NCBI RefSeq assembly: GCF_014356525.2 | Contig: NC_052507.1 | Coordinates: 2,493,419 to 2,557,418, forward strand | Source: Nilaparvata lugens | Taxonomy: Eukaryota > Arthropoda > Insecta > Hemiptera > Delphacidae | Direction: 5' to 3' | Length of the DNA: 64,000 bases | Shown here: in pieces, positions 54,023 to 64,000 of the stretch | How positions within the stretch are numbered: position 1 is the first letter of the stretch | How the letters are laid out: every line of letters begins with the position of its first letter | Notes under the pieces: model-generated | What the model saw: only the letters and a program-made list of their open reading frames with translations | The model's database searches: none | What the model was told of the DNA's origin: nothing | Position numbers and translations under genes: made by a program

Positions 54023-54655
54023 TATCGGGGACCGAGCTTCGCTCTGGAGTACAAAAGAATAAAAAATGTATTACGAAAGAAGAAATTATAATAACATTCA
54101 TACAGAAATGTTCTATCTAATCACAGTCAATTGAGATTAATTCTCAGAGAAATGCAAAAATTTCCTTCACAAAGGCCCAGTTGCAAAAAAAGCCGGTTGA
54201 ATTTTAATCCTGATCAATTTCACATGAACCAAATCAGAGAAGACCATTTCAAAAAGATGGATCTACTGGAATTAATCAGGATTGGAAAAAACCGGCTTTT
54301 TTGCAACCGGCACTAAGTACCTGATTGAATGACTACAAAAGTTCAACAGCTGAGTCATAATTTTGACACAGTCCAACACACATGAACTCGCTCACTCACT
54401 TCCATCACCAATAGACGACGAAATAATATTATTATCAGCTTTGTTTTCTCGAAGATGAATAATAATAAACTATCCTTTCGATGTCCTTCAGCGAGTTTTT
54501 CCAGGGATGAGACCTAGTGCAATCGAATCTTTATATTATAAACCTACTATGCTCAGAATTTCGTAAGAATCGTTAGAGCCGTTTTCGAGATCCGGTGAAA
54601 TACAAACATATAAACATCTAAACATCCAAACATATAAACAGAAGTTGTTCGTTTA
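54023..54655 (+). mobile_element. Repeat Q, copy 2, inserted in S
   Basis: Starts ATCGGGGACCGAGCTTCGCTC and ends TTCGTTTAATAGTATAGGAT. S sequence resumes right after (ACTGGCTTTTACACTTATAC), so Q split the S repeat and both Q ends are defined here. Confidence 0.82.
54173..54314. mobile_element. MITE R, copy 1, inside Q
   Basis: AGGCCCAGTTGCAAAAAAAGC and AAACCGGCTTTTTTGCAACC are terminal inverted repeats. They pair inward (GGTTGAATTTTAATCCTGAT with AATTAATCAGGATTGG). Confidence 0.85.
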
Positions 54656-54925
54656 ATAGTATAGGATACTGGCTTTTACACTTATACAATAGCTTACAAT
54701 ACAGCAAAGTTTTAGATGAATTTACATAGCATAAACTAAGAAAATAATTATTGAACTGCACAATGATATGAAGAAAATTCAATTCGGAATAACTATACAA
54801 GATAATAATGTAATGAATGCATCTACATAAATTGTCGAAGCTTTGTACCTATCAATGCCCATTCTTTGGGAAGCATATTGAAAATATCCTTCCCAGTAAC
54901 TCTCTACCAAGCTTCTACATGATGT
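54656..54925 (-). mobile_element. S repeat, body of the split copy
   Basis: ACTGGCTTTTACACTTATAC to GGTACCTATCAATGCCC..GTAACTCTCTACCAAGC, as in the reversed 17850-18090. Confidence 0.7.
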
Positions 54926-54927
54926 GA

Positions 54928-55398
54928 TGTTGACTGATCAATCTTGATTAAAATAATTAATCATGTTCCATTCGTCAAGAAATATTATATTTCTTAATGA
55001 TTTGATAATGTGTTTTCATTATCCCGGTTTCAAATCCCGGCCCGGGCAAGATATTTATCTCGGGCCACTCCCGTGTTTCGGATGGACACGTAAAGCCGTC
55101 GGTCCCGGCTGCCTAAAAAGCAGTCGTTAGGTCATGTCAGAGGCCCTGAAATTGATCAGTTGCGACCTGAAAACTATGACACCAGACCTGAGCCAGCCAG
55201 GTCACTCGATATTATTATTATTATTATTATTATTGAGATAAATATTTCGTTAAACAATATTATACTTCTACATTGTTGAAAAAACGATCTGGCTGGAGAG
55301 CTAGAAAACGATAGCGCTACCTGCTTTGTCGAATGATAGACAAGGATAGCAACACCAATGCTAATCAAATACTGTCATTATAACGTGGACCTCATTAC
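54928..55398 (+). mobile_element. MITE A split by a SINE
   Basis: Left interior (TGATGTTGACTGATCAATC to TTTTCATTA) and right end (GAGATAAATATTTCG to CGTGGACCTCATTACAG) flank the SINE. The MITE's own left terminal repeat is missing. Confidence 0.82.
55020..55216 (+). mobile_element. Probable tRNA-related SINE, 5'-truncated
   Basis: GGTTTCAAATCC at 55026 matches an RNA polymerase III B box (GGTTCRANTCC) with one extra T. A body with GGATGGACACGTAAAGCCG, CGGTCCCGGCTGCCTAA and CCAGCCAGGTCACTCG follows, then an (ATT)n tail at 55210. The A box and first part are missing. Confidence 0.65.
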
Positions 55399-55570
55399 AG
55401 TAGCAAGGGAGAATTTGGACGGTAAAGTATGGGTCCTGTCAGGTAATACTTTACCTGAGTATTACCTGACAAAAGCTGACTGTTTAAAACAGTAATTGCT
55501 ATGTACTTTGACCAGCCTATGGCAACGTTGTTACACCCTTTGAAGCGCAACAAATGTTTCGTGTTGCGTT
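55399..55570. other. Low-copy DNA with a small hairpin
   Basis: CAGGTAATACTTTACC and GAGTATTACCTGAC pair at 55439-55470. Confidence 0.5.
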
Positions 55571-55705
55571 GTGTGTGTTCAGTACAAATGTGTGTCACAC
55601 ATGTGTGTCACACATGTGTGTGACAACATGTGTGTGACAACATGTGTGTCACAACATGTGTGTGACATCACAACATGTGTGTCACAACATGTGTGTCACA
55701 CAACA
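55571..55705. repeat. Minisatellite of ACATGTGTGTGACA words
   Basis: Units of about 17-18 bp built from CACACATGTGTG and its inverse, so the tract is partly palindromic. The plus frame over it is repetitive Cys/Val/Thr and not a gene. Confidence 0.9.
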
Positions 55706-55737
55706 ACTGCTTCGAACTATTTCCCTAACCTGTCTCT

Positions 55738-55777
55738 AAAGCGAGATCCACCTTATAATAACAGTATTCTATTGATG
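55738..55777 (+). mobile_element. MITE A left-end fragment
   Basis: AAAGCGAGATCCACCTTATAATAAC, diverged left end only. 55778-55849 repeats TAACACTTTCTA twice. Confidence 0.55.
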
Positions 55778-55849
55778 GCTAATAACACTTTCTAAGCTAA
55801 TAACACTTTCTAGACACAGAATTGATTCACAAAATAGTAGTTCTCAAGT

Positions 55850-56345
55850 ATGGGAATTCAGTATCTAATCATTCAAAAATATTTTTTTGTCATGATCATC
55901 CAATTTCAGCTGTTTTACATCCATGGAATCAAGCTGGTAAACAGCTGATTATAGAACAAATGAATATATGATTCTCATTACAGCATACTATACTGTAATA
56001 AAATCATATGTTTCCTCTACAGTCGAGTATGTCTCCTAGTTCCGAATTTGACACAGCAAAACTGGTACAAAAACTGCCTTTCAGCGCTCCAGGTGGAAGT
56101 TTTGTCAACTACAATCAAGAAATTCCTGATTCGAAACGATAGAATGCATGTTGTAATGTCAGCACAAGCAGGTGATGTTTTCTGTTTCTCAATTATTCTT
56201 TTCTAGATTATTATGACAAAAAATGGTGTAAGTTACTTGGACGCGAATGTCATTTGCAGTGCTCGAATGGAATTCTAGTGTTGGCTAACGCCTCGACTGG
56301 AAACATCATTCTCGCCTGCAAAAGGCCCCTTCCCGACCTTGTTAC
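55850..56345 (+). mobile_element. Repeat L, copy 3
   Basis: ATATGATTCTCATTACAGC to CTCGCCTGCAAAAGGCCCC; the first ~200 bp of copy 1 are absent. Confidence 0.82.
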
Positions 56346-56656
56346 TTAAGATACTATTTCTCACTTGATAAAATTTAATCAATTTTTTGAAACAAGAATG
56401 AACAGTCAATATGACATCAATATTCCTGTATCAGCTACTAGAAGACATTGACAGGAAAGAGGAATTGTAATATTTAATCATTAAAGAAATATATTTTCTC
56501 AACGTATAAAATATAATCGATTATATGATACAAGGATGACCAGTTAATATTGCATCAGATACACCAGAACCAGCTATCCTCTATAAAAGGTATAGAATCG
56601 GCAACACTGTTCCCCTATCTTTCTCCACTGCCATTATAACGTGGACCCCACTTCAG
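56346..56656 (-). mobile_element. MITE A right half, partly duplicated
   Basis: Two overlapping right-half units (CTGTATCAGCTACTAGAAG at 56428 and CAGCTATCCTCTATAAAAGG at 56571) and the end CGTGGACCCCACTTCAG. Confidence 0.8.
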
Positions 56657-57097
56657 TGTGAGGTGTATAATTTTATCTCTCTCAGTTGTGTCAACAGAAG
56701 GTGTTCCTCTGTCGACCACCAGGGCTTAGTATATATAGGTATATAAAGTATATAAAACAAGCTACACCTATATACGTGGTGTCCATTAATCATGTCCCCA
56801 CAGAGCACAATTTGTCGACCAAGTAAGTTCATAATTCAATTAGTTCTTCTCCAATAGAATTTAGATTTGGCCAACTGTACGGTCTCACTTGGTTTGAAAA
56901 AGCGCTTTTCCACATGGTATATATGGTATATATGTGACGTTATGTACATAACGAAATGTATTTACTCGTTTATATGTTCCACAATTTTCTGGGTTGATTC
57001 TGTGGAGAATATGGTTGAAGTGTCAAGTAGCCTGATAGATATTGATTACATCTATTTTTATAAAATAGAATTATAGTAAACTTTTAAAATTAATAAA
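56657..57097. other. Low-copy DNA
   Basis: TATATATAGGTATATAAAG patch near 56740. The 69-codon frame 56867-57076 is not recognised. Confidence 0.4.
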
Positions 57098-58006
57098 ATA
57101 TTAAAAATCTGGTATGGCGCACTCACACAACTTTCCTTGCTCATTGAACTGTAAGCCTCATTCCTCATAAATTATAGGGGAATAACATAATGCCCATTGG
57201 CGGCTAATATTTAAAACTACGATCATAGGCTACTATTGTATATAGGCTATATTGTTTTTAGTGTACATTTTCCTTTGTGTCAATAATTTATTGTGAAATT
57301 TGAAGATTTTTTTAAAGTCGTCAAAACAGCTGTTCTATAAATAAAATATCGACTATGTATTCTTTTGAATAAACTGCTCTACCTACTTACCTCACGCACG
57401 AGAGGGAGGCTACAAAGTCAAATTATCAAGGATGGGTTGGACCCCCTGTTAGTTTCTCAGGAAGGAGACTCATACCAGTTTATAGAGCTGATGATTAACT
57501 ATACAGGGTATAAATTTGAAAAAAATGTGTCCAGTCATTTTTGAGAAAATCGTGATAGAAATTTAACAAAATTCATTTTTCTGAAGAATATTACGGAGCT
57601 CCTGAAATTTTCCCAGAAATGAAACTCATGTCAGTTGATAGGGCTTATAAATTGCTATCTAGGGTATAAATTTGAAGAAAATCGTTGGAGCCGTTTTCGA
57701 GAAAACCGTGAAAAACATGGTTTTTTAGCAATTATCTGCCATTTTTTCCGCCATTTTGAATTGAATTTCTTATAAGGATTATTGAATTCATGTTATAAGG
57801 ACCTTAAGTTTGAAATTTCAAGTCAATCGGTTAATTAGGAATTGAGTTATCGTGTTTACAGACACACACACAGATCAACACCCAAAAATCATGTTTTTGG
57901 ACTCAGGGGTACTTGAAACGTATAGAAAACATTAAACTAGGGTACCTTAATTTTTTTTGGGAAGCAATACTTTCCTTACCTATGGTAATTGGGCAAGGAA
58001 AGTAAA
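57098..58006 (+). mobile_element. Element D, diverged copy
   Basis: AAAATCTGGTATGGCGC to GGGCAAGGAAAGTAAAAA. It has only a short (CA)n (57863-57876) and an internal duplication around GGAGCTCCTGAAATTTT. It is probably older than the other copies. Confidence 0.8.
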
Positions 58007-58066
58007 AACAAGAATACAAATTGTAACGTAACTACTAGTTCCGGTGAAACAAGTTGTATTCTTGTT
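58002..58066. repeat. Small hairpin at the D edge
   Basis: AAAAACAAGAATACAAATTG and CAAGTTGTATTCTTGTTTTT pair across GTAACGTAACTACTAGTTCC. Confidence 0.8.
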
Positions 58067-58639
58067 TTTCAATATTTTATTGATCACATCTAGTATGAAC
58101 GACAAAATATGTATTATATAATATATAATAATATATTAAACACGGATATGAGTGATAATTTCCAGACTCCAGTAGTTCAGACGTAACTTATTCTATTTAT
58201 AATATTCCATTCAAACATTTATTTATTTAGATACAAAGAACAAATAATTAAAATGATTGAGGAACGACCCACAGGTACAGCCCAAAACTGTACCTTCCCC
58301 AAAGAGGAAGAATCAATTTAAGTTGGATTTTCTATTATTCGATTTTACAAATTTTATCATTTGTAAAAATGAATTGAAACAGGAAAAAAATAATGAAAAA
58401 TATTCCACTCAATTCTTTCGTCTGGAAACTCACATTACCTGTCCTCCTGGTGTAAATCAGGCTCATGAATTACAAAAGTAATCGAAAAAAGGATTTTTTA
58501 AAGATGACGTATCTTTTTTTATCGGGACATTATGTCCTTGAAACTCATATAGATACTGAAATGGAACCATTCCAATCAGAGTTGTACCCTACGGTGTCAT
58601 TACTTGGAAGAGCAGCTTTTTTTCGGATTATCGTTCCTC
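58067..58639. other. Low-copy DNA
   Basis: 58165-58185 has a fragment of repeat J (CCAGTAGTTCAGACGTAA). The 74-codon and 168-codon plus frames (58257-58481, 58465-58971) show no known domain; the second is mostly pyrimidine tract. Confidence 0.4.
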
Positions 58640-58938
58640 TTCCTATTCCATTTCCTTTTCCTCTTCCTCTTCCTGTTCCTCTTCCTCCTCATCTTCCTCT
58701 TCAGCTTCATCTTCTACTATCTCTCCCCTTCGTTCCCCTTCCTCTTCCTCTTTCTCTTCCTCTTCTGCTTCATCTGTTATCACCACTTCCTCTTCCTCTT
58801 CTTCGTCCCCTTCTTCTTTTCTCTTCCTCTTCTGCTTCATCTGCCATTACCTCTTCCTCTTCCTCTTTCACTTCCTTTTCCTCTCCCATTTCTATTTCCT
58901 CTTTATCTTCCTCCACGTCTCCCTCTTCCACTGCCCTA
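58640..58938. repeat. Polypyrimidine tract (CTTCCT)n
   Basis: CCTCTTCCTCTTCCTGTTCC and similar for about 300 bp. Open frames on both strands are artefacts. Confidence 0.93.
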
Positions 58939-59515
58939 GTTTCGCGATTGAGGAAGAGAGAGAGAGAGTGAGAGAGTGTTTATAAGCATAAACATCAACC
59001 AAAAGTGGCAATTCACAGATAATTGTCTTGGTTATCGCTTGGCCTGAGTGGTCCACCCAATAACAAAGCTTCGGTCATTTGTTGCAGGATTTGCAAAATT
59101 GGCCCGGCACCCATTTAAGGCTTAACCGTCAGGAACGAGACAAGGTGGGGCAAGGTGAGGCAAAGTGGGACAAGGTGGGACGAGAATTGGCCTCTAAAAG
59201 CCATTGGTCGTCACTGATGGCCGTAAAAAGTGTGCGTTTCGACATCTGCGTTTGTTGGCTTCTGTGAAAGAATGATTGATTGTATCATGGTTCGATTTGA
59301 TCAATGACAATGCTACCTACAGTCGAATATTTATTTATTTTATGTAAATTTCTCATCCCTCATGAATTACAGAAAGAATCAATAAACTATAAAATATACA
59401 ATGCAATAATGAAATTATTCTACTAAATAAAACATGAGGAACTACATCCCCAAGAATTACTGCTCTTGACGATTGGATGAAGATCTTGTGAATCAAGTGA
59501 TTCTTACTAGGCTAT
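58939..59515. other. Low-copy DNA with a 10-bp minisatellite
   Basis: 59140-59190 repeats GACAAGGTGG/GGCAAGGTGA. 59090-59240 is otherwise single-copy and GC-richer (GGCCCGGCACCCATTTAAGG); possible regulatory DNA but unsupported. Confidence 0.45.
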
Positions 59516-59635
59516 CTTCACATACATTCGGTTTTATTCGGTTCGGTTCAGTTCGTTGCTGAAAACTAATGAAGCTTTCATACATATCAGGTTTTAATTC
59601 ATACGGTTCTAATATAAGATAGTTTCCTCTAGAAC
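59516..59635 (+). repeat. Repeat U fragment
   Basis: AGGCTATCTTCACATACATTCGG with GGTTCGGTTCAGTTCG is the inverse of the right end of 60765-61133. Confidence 0.65.
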
Positions 59636-59675
59636 ACAGCTGTGTTTGAATTTTCACAATAATTCATGCTGGTAA

Positions 59676-60370
59676 TCTATATATATATAAAAGCGAAATG
59701 GCACTCACTCACTGACTGACTGACTGACTGACTGACTGACTGTCTCACTCACTCACTCGCAGAACTAAAAATCTACCGGACCAAAAACGTTCAAATTTGG
59801 TAGGTATGTTCAGTTGGCCCTTTAGAGGCGCACTAAGAAATCTTTTGGCAATATTTTAACTCTAAGGGTTGTTTTTAAGGGTTTAAAGTTCGTCTTTTAG
59901 CATGTATATTCTTCTTCTCCCAATCTCTTAATTATAATTGAAATTTCCATGTCATATGTTACTATAGAACTATAATCTAGATAGAGTACCTCTTCGAAAC
60001 AGTTGTTAACTGGCAACTAAATTAATAATTTTGTCAGGTTGGCATTAAGTTGAGTTGACTTTGTTAGGTTTGCACCAAGTTGAATGCATTTATCGCGGAA
60101 AAATTGATTGGGCACTGCTACTTCAATCCCGGGATAATATGATATTTACCAGCCGTCAGGCTCGCTTCGCTCGCCATATCCGTTTAGCCAGACGTTTAGT
60201 CTGGCCCTCCGACTGGATTGTCCTAACATATGATAAAAATGCTCAAATGAAAAATGCAGGCGAGCGAAGCGAACCTGCTGATCTCATTCTTGGACGATCC
60301 AGTCGGGGGTCCAGGGGGCGGAGCCCCCTGGCTAGACGGATATGGCGAGCGAAGCGAGCCTGACGGCTAG
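59676..60370 (+). mobile_element. Helitron C, best-preserved copy (695 bp)
   Basis: A|TCTATATATATATAAAAGC at the start, (GACT)n at 59714-59742, AATCTACCGGACCAAAAACG, then the 3' foldback 60150-60370 with TGACGGCTAG|T at the end. Blocks GGCGAGCGAAGCGAGCC and GGGGGCGGAGCCCCC are intact. Non-autonomous. Confidence 0.9.
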
Positions 60371-60764
60371 TGAAATATAAAAGCTGGTGTTCAAATAGTA
60401 AGATGTGATTTCTTCAACAACAAAATTTTCAAGTTAATTAAAAATTGTGAACTATTTGAATAGTCTATTTTTGATTATATCAATTTTGGACGTTCAGAGT
60501 GATTTTTTTTTATTGAAAATTTGTTTTAATTTTGACACATGGTAAATAACTTTAATCTCTTCTCTCCATTAAGGAAATCATGTAATTTTCATGGAAAAAA
60601 AAATCTCCCCGAGTTTTAATTCATCTTCATATTTTTTAGCAACATATACATTGAGAAAAAAATGCACCAGTGAACTAACAGACAGGAATGAATTGACCAT
60701 ATGATTTTGACATGGAAGATTTTTGAACAGATAATCACGATATCAGGTTGAAATAAAAACAAAA
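60371..60764. other. AT-rich DNA, nothing recognised
   Basis: No repeat or exon signal. Confidence 0.4.
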
Positions 60765-61133
60765 GAAGCGAGCGTGTGTGAAAGATTTTGTTTTTATTTC
60801 CGGTTTCCTAGCAACGAATTCAAATCTGATAAAACCTATTCGTGTCGAGGGGGCGTTCGGTGCTATGCGGTTACTATTCGGAACCGAGTTCAAACCGATT
60901 CACCGTCTCACACTTATCGGAATTTCCCAAAAACGAAACGAACCGAACCGAATGTGTGTGAAAAAAGCCCTCCGTTAGAAACGAAATTGAACCTGATGGA
61001 ATTTATTAGAGTCAAGTGGGCGTTTGGTTCTATGCGGTTTCTATTAGGTACCGAATTCAAACCGAATTACCATTTCACACTTATCGGAATTTACCGAAAA
61101 CGAAACGAACCGAATGTGTGTGAAGCTAGTCTA
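60765..61133 (-). mobile_element. Repeat U, with internal ~170-bp duplication
   Basis: GGCGTTCGGTGCTATGCGG / GGCGTTTGGTTCTATGCGG and CACACTTATCGGAATTTMCC occur twice, and GAACCGAATGTGTGTGAA ends both units. The ends GTGTGTGAAAG and TGTGTGAAGCTAGTC suggest a MITE. The 128- and 66-codon frames come from the duplication. Confidence 0.7.
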
Positions 61134-61730
61134 ATAAGAATTAAGCCAAACACAAGCTAACCAATGGGCACCAATTTTGCTGCCATGGCGTTAGTCAGAG
61201 TCAAATAACAAAACGTTCACCAGTTTCACAAAGTACTGTTAAATTTCAATTGTGGTAAAATTAATGCCAGCTGGACCATTCAGTGAAGCATTCTTTTAAA
61301 AAAAAAGCTGTGATTGGTTCTCGAGAAATTTAATCTTAATTAAAATTCAGCAGGCAACCGAGCTATAAATTTTGAAAGAGTGGGACATTTTCATTGTTTG
61401 ACGTAACAAAGTTTGGACGTTGATGATAATTTTTCACCCAAACTCGCTGATAGGAGAATAATGCTAACGCAATAAAAAAATCTAGGAAGAGTTGATACTT
61501 GAATAATATCTGAATGATTTTGGATATAAGTATAAGATATAATATGAGTCTCATACAAAAAAAAATCAATGAAGCTTGTCTCCTTGTCATCTATATTACT
61601 TTTTTCAGTGCGTCTCATTATTGGAAACCGAAATAATTTGGTAATTTTTCGCTATTGAGGTGCTAATACAGGTGCTAATAATATTTTGATCCCGATTATA
61701 ATGAATCGAAGTGACTAAAGAATAGTGTTA
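61134..61730. other. Low-copy DNA
   Basis: No repeat found; frames at 61363-61618 (minus) are unrecognised. Confidence 0.4.
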
Positions 61731-61815
61731 GGCCCGGTTGCAGAAAAGCCGGTTAAATTTTAACCGTAATTTATTTCACGAGACCCAATCAGAGGAGCCG
61801 TCTTTTCTAAAAAGT
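61731..61815 (+). mobile_element. MITE R, truncated
   Basis: AGGCCCGGTTGCAGAAAAGCC to CAATCAGAGGAGCCGTC; left end only. Confidence 0.75.
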
Positions 61816-62110
61816 ACTAATGAATAATTACTCGTTTCTCAAACGGAGAAATCATTTTCTACAATCATCTGTTAACCGCAGAATAATTCAGCAGCCCAAT
61901 TAGGCATTTCCTCCCCGTCAATAACAGACGGATAGCAGACGACCGTCTGCAGCCATCTAGACAACGTAAACCGGCCTCTAAGCTCTAAATGGCCTTAATA
62001 ATAATTTGGCCTTTTCTTGTCGACTTGTCTGAGCTGTGGGCTCTGGGACTGGAGTTGAGGCAAGTTGCTGCAATTTACGACAAACTATAAAATACTCTAT
62101 ACTGAACGAG
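61816..62110. other. Single-copy island, possible regulatory DNA
   Basis: 61880-62060 has CAGCAGCCCAATTAGGC, GACGACCGTCTGCAGCC and GGCCTTAATAATAATTTGGCC: homeodomain-type TAAT/ATTA cores in a GC-richer setting with no repeat match. Regulatory role is inference. Confidence 0.25.
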
Positions 62111-62454
62111 GGGAGAGTGTTAGAGAGAGAGAGAGAAAGGATAGAGAGAGAGATTGTGTGAGAGGGAGTAGGAGATTAAGTAGTGAGTAGGTGAGAGTAG
62201 GTGAGTTACAGTTAGAGAGAGAGAGAGAGTGAGAGAAGGAATGACAGATAGACAGTGATTGTCAGCGATAAAATACTTCGCTGAACCTGAGAAATAGTGC
62301 GAAAAACTACAGAGAGACTGAGAGAGAGAGAGAGAGTGTGCGAGTGCAAGACGTGAGATGTAAGTAAGAGTTAGATAGAGAGAGAGCGAGTGAGATAGAG
62401 TGAGCGAGAGAGGGTGAATGAGAGAGAGAGAGAAAGTGTGAGAGTGAGAGATTA
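62111..62454. repeat. GA-rich tract
   Basis: GAGAGAGAGAGAAAGG and GTGAGAGTAGGTGAG words; short non-GA gap at 62245-62308. Confidence 0.88.
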
Positions 62455-62708
62455 GATAAGATTTCTTTATTTATGTACGTTACAATATTTACTGGCTTAT
62501 ACAATAATTTATATTAAATAAGGGTAATGCCAATTATTCAACAGATTTCACAAAGTATAAATGATCAATCAATGAGAATAAAGATTGAATGCAATTAGAA
62601 TAACAATAATATAAAATTATAATGTAACTTAAATAATCGGCTGTGTTACAACAAATAATTGTCGATTCTCCAAGGATACAAAATAATATCCTCCCCATCA
62701 ACACACGA
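62455..62708 (-). mobile_element. S repeat, second subfamily, copy 2
   Basis: GATAAGATTTCTTTATTTATG to AACACACGACCGGGTG, matching 8646-8930. Confidence 0.68.
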
Positions 62709-62965
62709 CCGGGTGTTTAGAGAGAGAGAGAGTGTGAGAGTCGGTGAGAGTGCAAGACGTAAGATGTAAGTAGGAGTAAGATAGAGAGAGAGTGAGAGAG
62801 AGAGTGAGTGAGCGAGAGTTGGTGAGACATTGATAGAGAGTGGAGGTGTGAGAGAGGGCGAGTGAGAGAGAGAAAGAGAGTGAGTGAGGATGAGAGAGAA
62901 AGGAAAAGAAATAAGAAAATGAGTGAGAGAGAGAAGAAGAATGAGTGGGAGATAGAGAGTCTGGT
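62709..62965. repeat. GA-rich tract
   Basis: Continues the GA composite; minus frames 62646-63165 are artefacts. Confidence 0.88.
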
Positions 62966-63306
62966 CTGAGAAAGTGAGACAGAACATGATTGTGGTCGGG
63001 TGAGTTAGAGACTTCGGCAGTGCTGTTTATTATTATTTTGAAGGAATATCCTGCAGTAATAAAGAGACGGTTCAGTGTTTTGTTGGTTTGGGGTAGAAGG
63101 GGTAGAGGGGTTGAAAAGGGGGGTTTCTTCCTCGTCGGCCTGAATACTAAATATGTATAAACCAAGACGTTTATGAGTCATTACGCTGAGGCATTCTAGC
63201 CAGTCGTCACGCTGAGGTCTGAGGTTTAAGGGTTTTAAGGTTTAAGGGTTGAGGTTTAGGGGTTGAGACTAGGCCTATTCTAAGGCTACACTATCACCTC
63301 TTATAC
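62966..63306. other. Low-copy DNA with GGTTTAAGGG words
   Basis: 63215-63272 repeats GGTTTAAGGGTT and GAGGTTTAGGGGTT, a short degenerate minisatellite. Confidence 0.55.
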
Positions 63307-63702
63307 CTATAGTAAGGTTCACGTTATAACGGCAGTGTTTGATTAGCAATGGTATTGCTATCCTTGTCTATCATTCAACAAAGCGGATAGCGCTATCTCT
63401 TTCTCACTTTGCTCTGTTGCCAGATCAGCCTTCAACAATATATAAATGATAATTAATTGAAAAAATATTCCATCTTAATTATGTTAACAGAATATTCCAT
63501 CTCAATTATAAAATTAATTCATTATGAAATTATTGGAAAATATAATTACTTGCTTAAAAAAATATAATTGATTATTTTAAATGAGAATGAACAGTTAATA
63601 TTACATCAATAAACTTGTATCAGCTACCATCTATAGAAGGCATTGACAAGACAGAGGATCGGCAACGTTGTTCTCCTCTCTGTGTCCATTGCCATTATAA
63701 AG
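63307..63702 (+). mobile_element. MITE A, near-full copy
   Basis: CTATAGTAAGGTTCACG at the left; at the right the sequence reaches CATTGCCATTATAA and is then replaced by a fragment of MITE M. Confidence 0.87.
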
Positions 63703-63740
63703 GTGCGTACAGATATACGCACCGCGAACATGAGTAATTC
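63700..63740 (+). mobile_element. MITE M end fragment
   Basis: AAGGTGCGTACAGATATACGC is a clear M end; only about 35 bp. Confidence 0.65.
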
Positions 63741-63849
63741 ACTTTTAATCTTGAATTGCATTTGATCGAAATTGTTCATGTCGGATTGTGAGGACTTCAC
63801 GTTTCAAATTTAAAGTCATTCCGTTAATTGGGAGATGAGATAATATCGT

Positions 63850-63916
<67 letters not shown>
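63741..63916 (+). mobile_element. Element D fragment with (CA)n
   Basis: GAATTGCATTTGATCGAAATT, ATTCCGTTAATTGGGAGATG, then (CA)n at 63853-63916. Confidence 0.82.
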
Positions 63917-63917
<1 letters not shown>

Positions 63918-64000
63918 CTGATCAAAAAACTTTTCATTATTCAATAATTAAAACATTTACAATAATATCATCTTATTGTCATTTGAAAGAATAAAAAAGT
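63917..64000 (+). repeat. Repeat G, copy 3, cut by window end
   Basis: CAGCTGATCAAAAAACTTTTC to AAAGAATAAAAAAGT, as 13385-13500. It joins the end of the CA tract directly. Confidence 0.8.

Noticed and set aside
58465..58971. 168-codon plus frame
   Set aside because: Mostly CTTCCT repeat; the first ~50 codons show no domain and no splice or start context of note.
63215..63272. Telomere-like GGTTTAGGG words
   Set aside because: Short, degenerate and internal; the insect telomere repeat TTAGG is not in tandem here.

Overview
The window reads as AT-rich insect nuclear DNA, most likely from a planthopper-like hemipteran. That assignment is inference: several repeat families resemble ones I associate with Nilaparvata, but nothing was searched. 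There is no operon-like gene packing. The only convincing host coding sequence is one immunoglobulin-domain exon on the minus strand (43836-44039), with both splice sites and phase-1 boundaries, most like exons of Sidestep-type cell-adhesion proteins. Most of the rest is probably intron or intergenic DNA filled with transposons. A second possible coding patch lies at 49860-50196 and is weak. No rRNA, tRNA or CRISPR array is seen. One 100-N assembly gap is at 43474-43573.

Repeat families are lettered here for reference. A: a MITE of about 387 bp with ends CTATAGTGAGGTCCACG, in more than 20 whole or partial copies (full copies 6724-7110 and 14364-14750). B: a 400-940 bp element starting GACCGAGCGAAGTGAGG and ending AGAACTACTAGT. 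C: non-autonomous Helitrons (5' TCTATATATA, 3' CTAG) whose last 220 bp or so form a foldback. D: about 0.9 kb, carrying a (CA)n core. J: a repeat that hosts a large satellite. K: a separate Helitron (50877-52055). L, M, N, P, Q, R, T, U, V, W: smaller interspersed repeats. S: a LINE-like 3' end. I and G: short low-copy repeats. Three 3' ends of non-LTR or SINE retroelements are also present.

Layout: 0-7.5 kb holds arrays of MITE-A ends, a Helitron, a decayed Mutator-like transposase gene (1721-3470, minus) and element B. 7.6-9.9 kb is GA-rich repeat plus S copies and a near-perfect 187-bp-arm hairpin. 10-17 kb is nested A, C, B and D elements with two LINE 3' ends. 17-24 kb holds TC tracts, a foldback, a 170-bp MITE-derived array and D/B copies. 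25.0-28.4 kb is a satellite of about 92 bp (34 units) grown inside element J. 30-34.4 kb is a duplicated segment, a Helitron and a MITE expanded to 1.9 kb. 35-47 kb is L, M, B and C elements around the Ig exon. 48-64 kb is more of the same with two long polypyrimidine tracts.

There is no set of genes here that works together. What the window mainly shows is repeat dynamics: insertion of elements into elements, growth of tandem arrays from transposon ends or interiors, and repeated formation of long inverted repeats. I did not find a clearly new biological system. The strongest leads are the hairpin at 9464-9868, MITE-end arrays with 146-147 bp periods, the satellite grown inside a transposon, and a stable GCGAAGC mini-hairpin motif shared by several repeat families.
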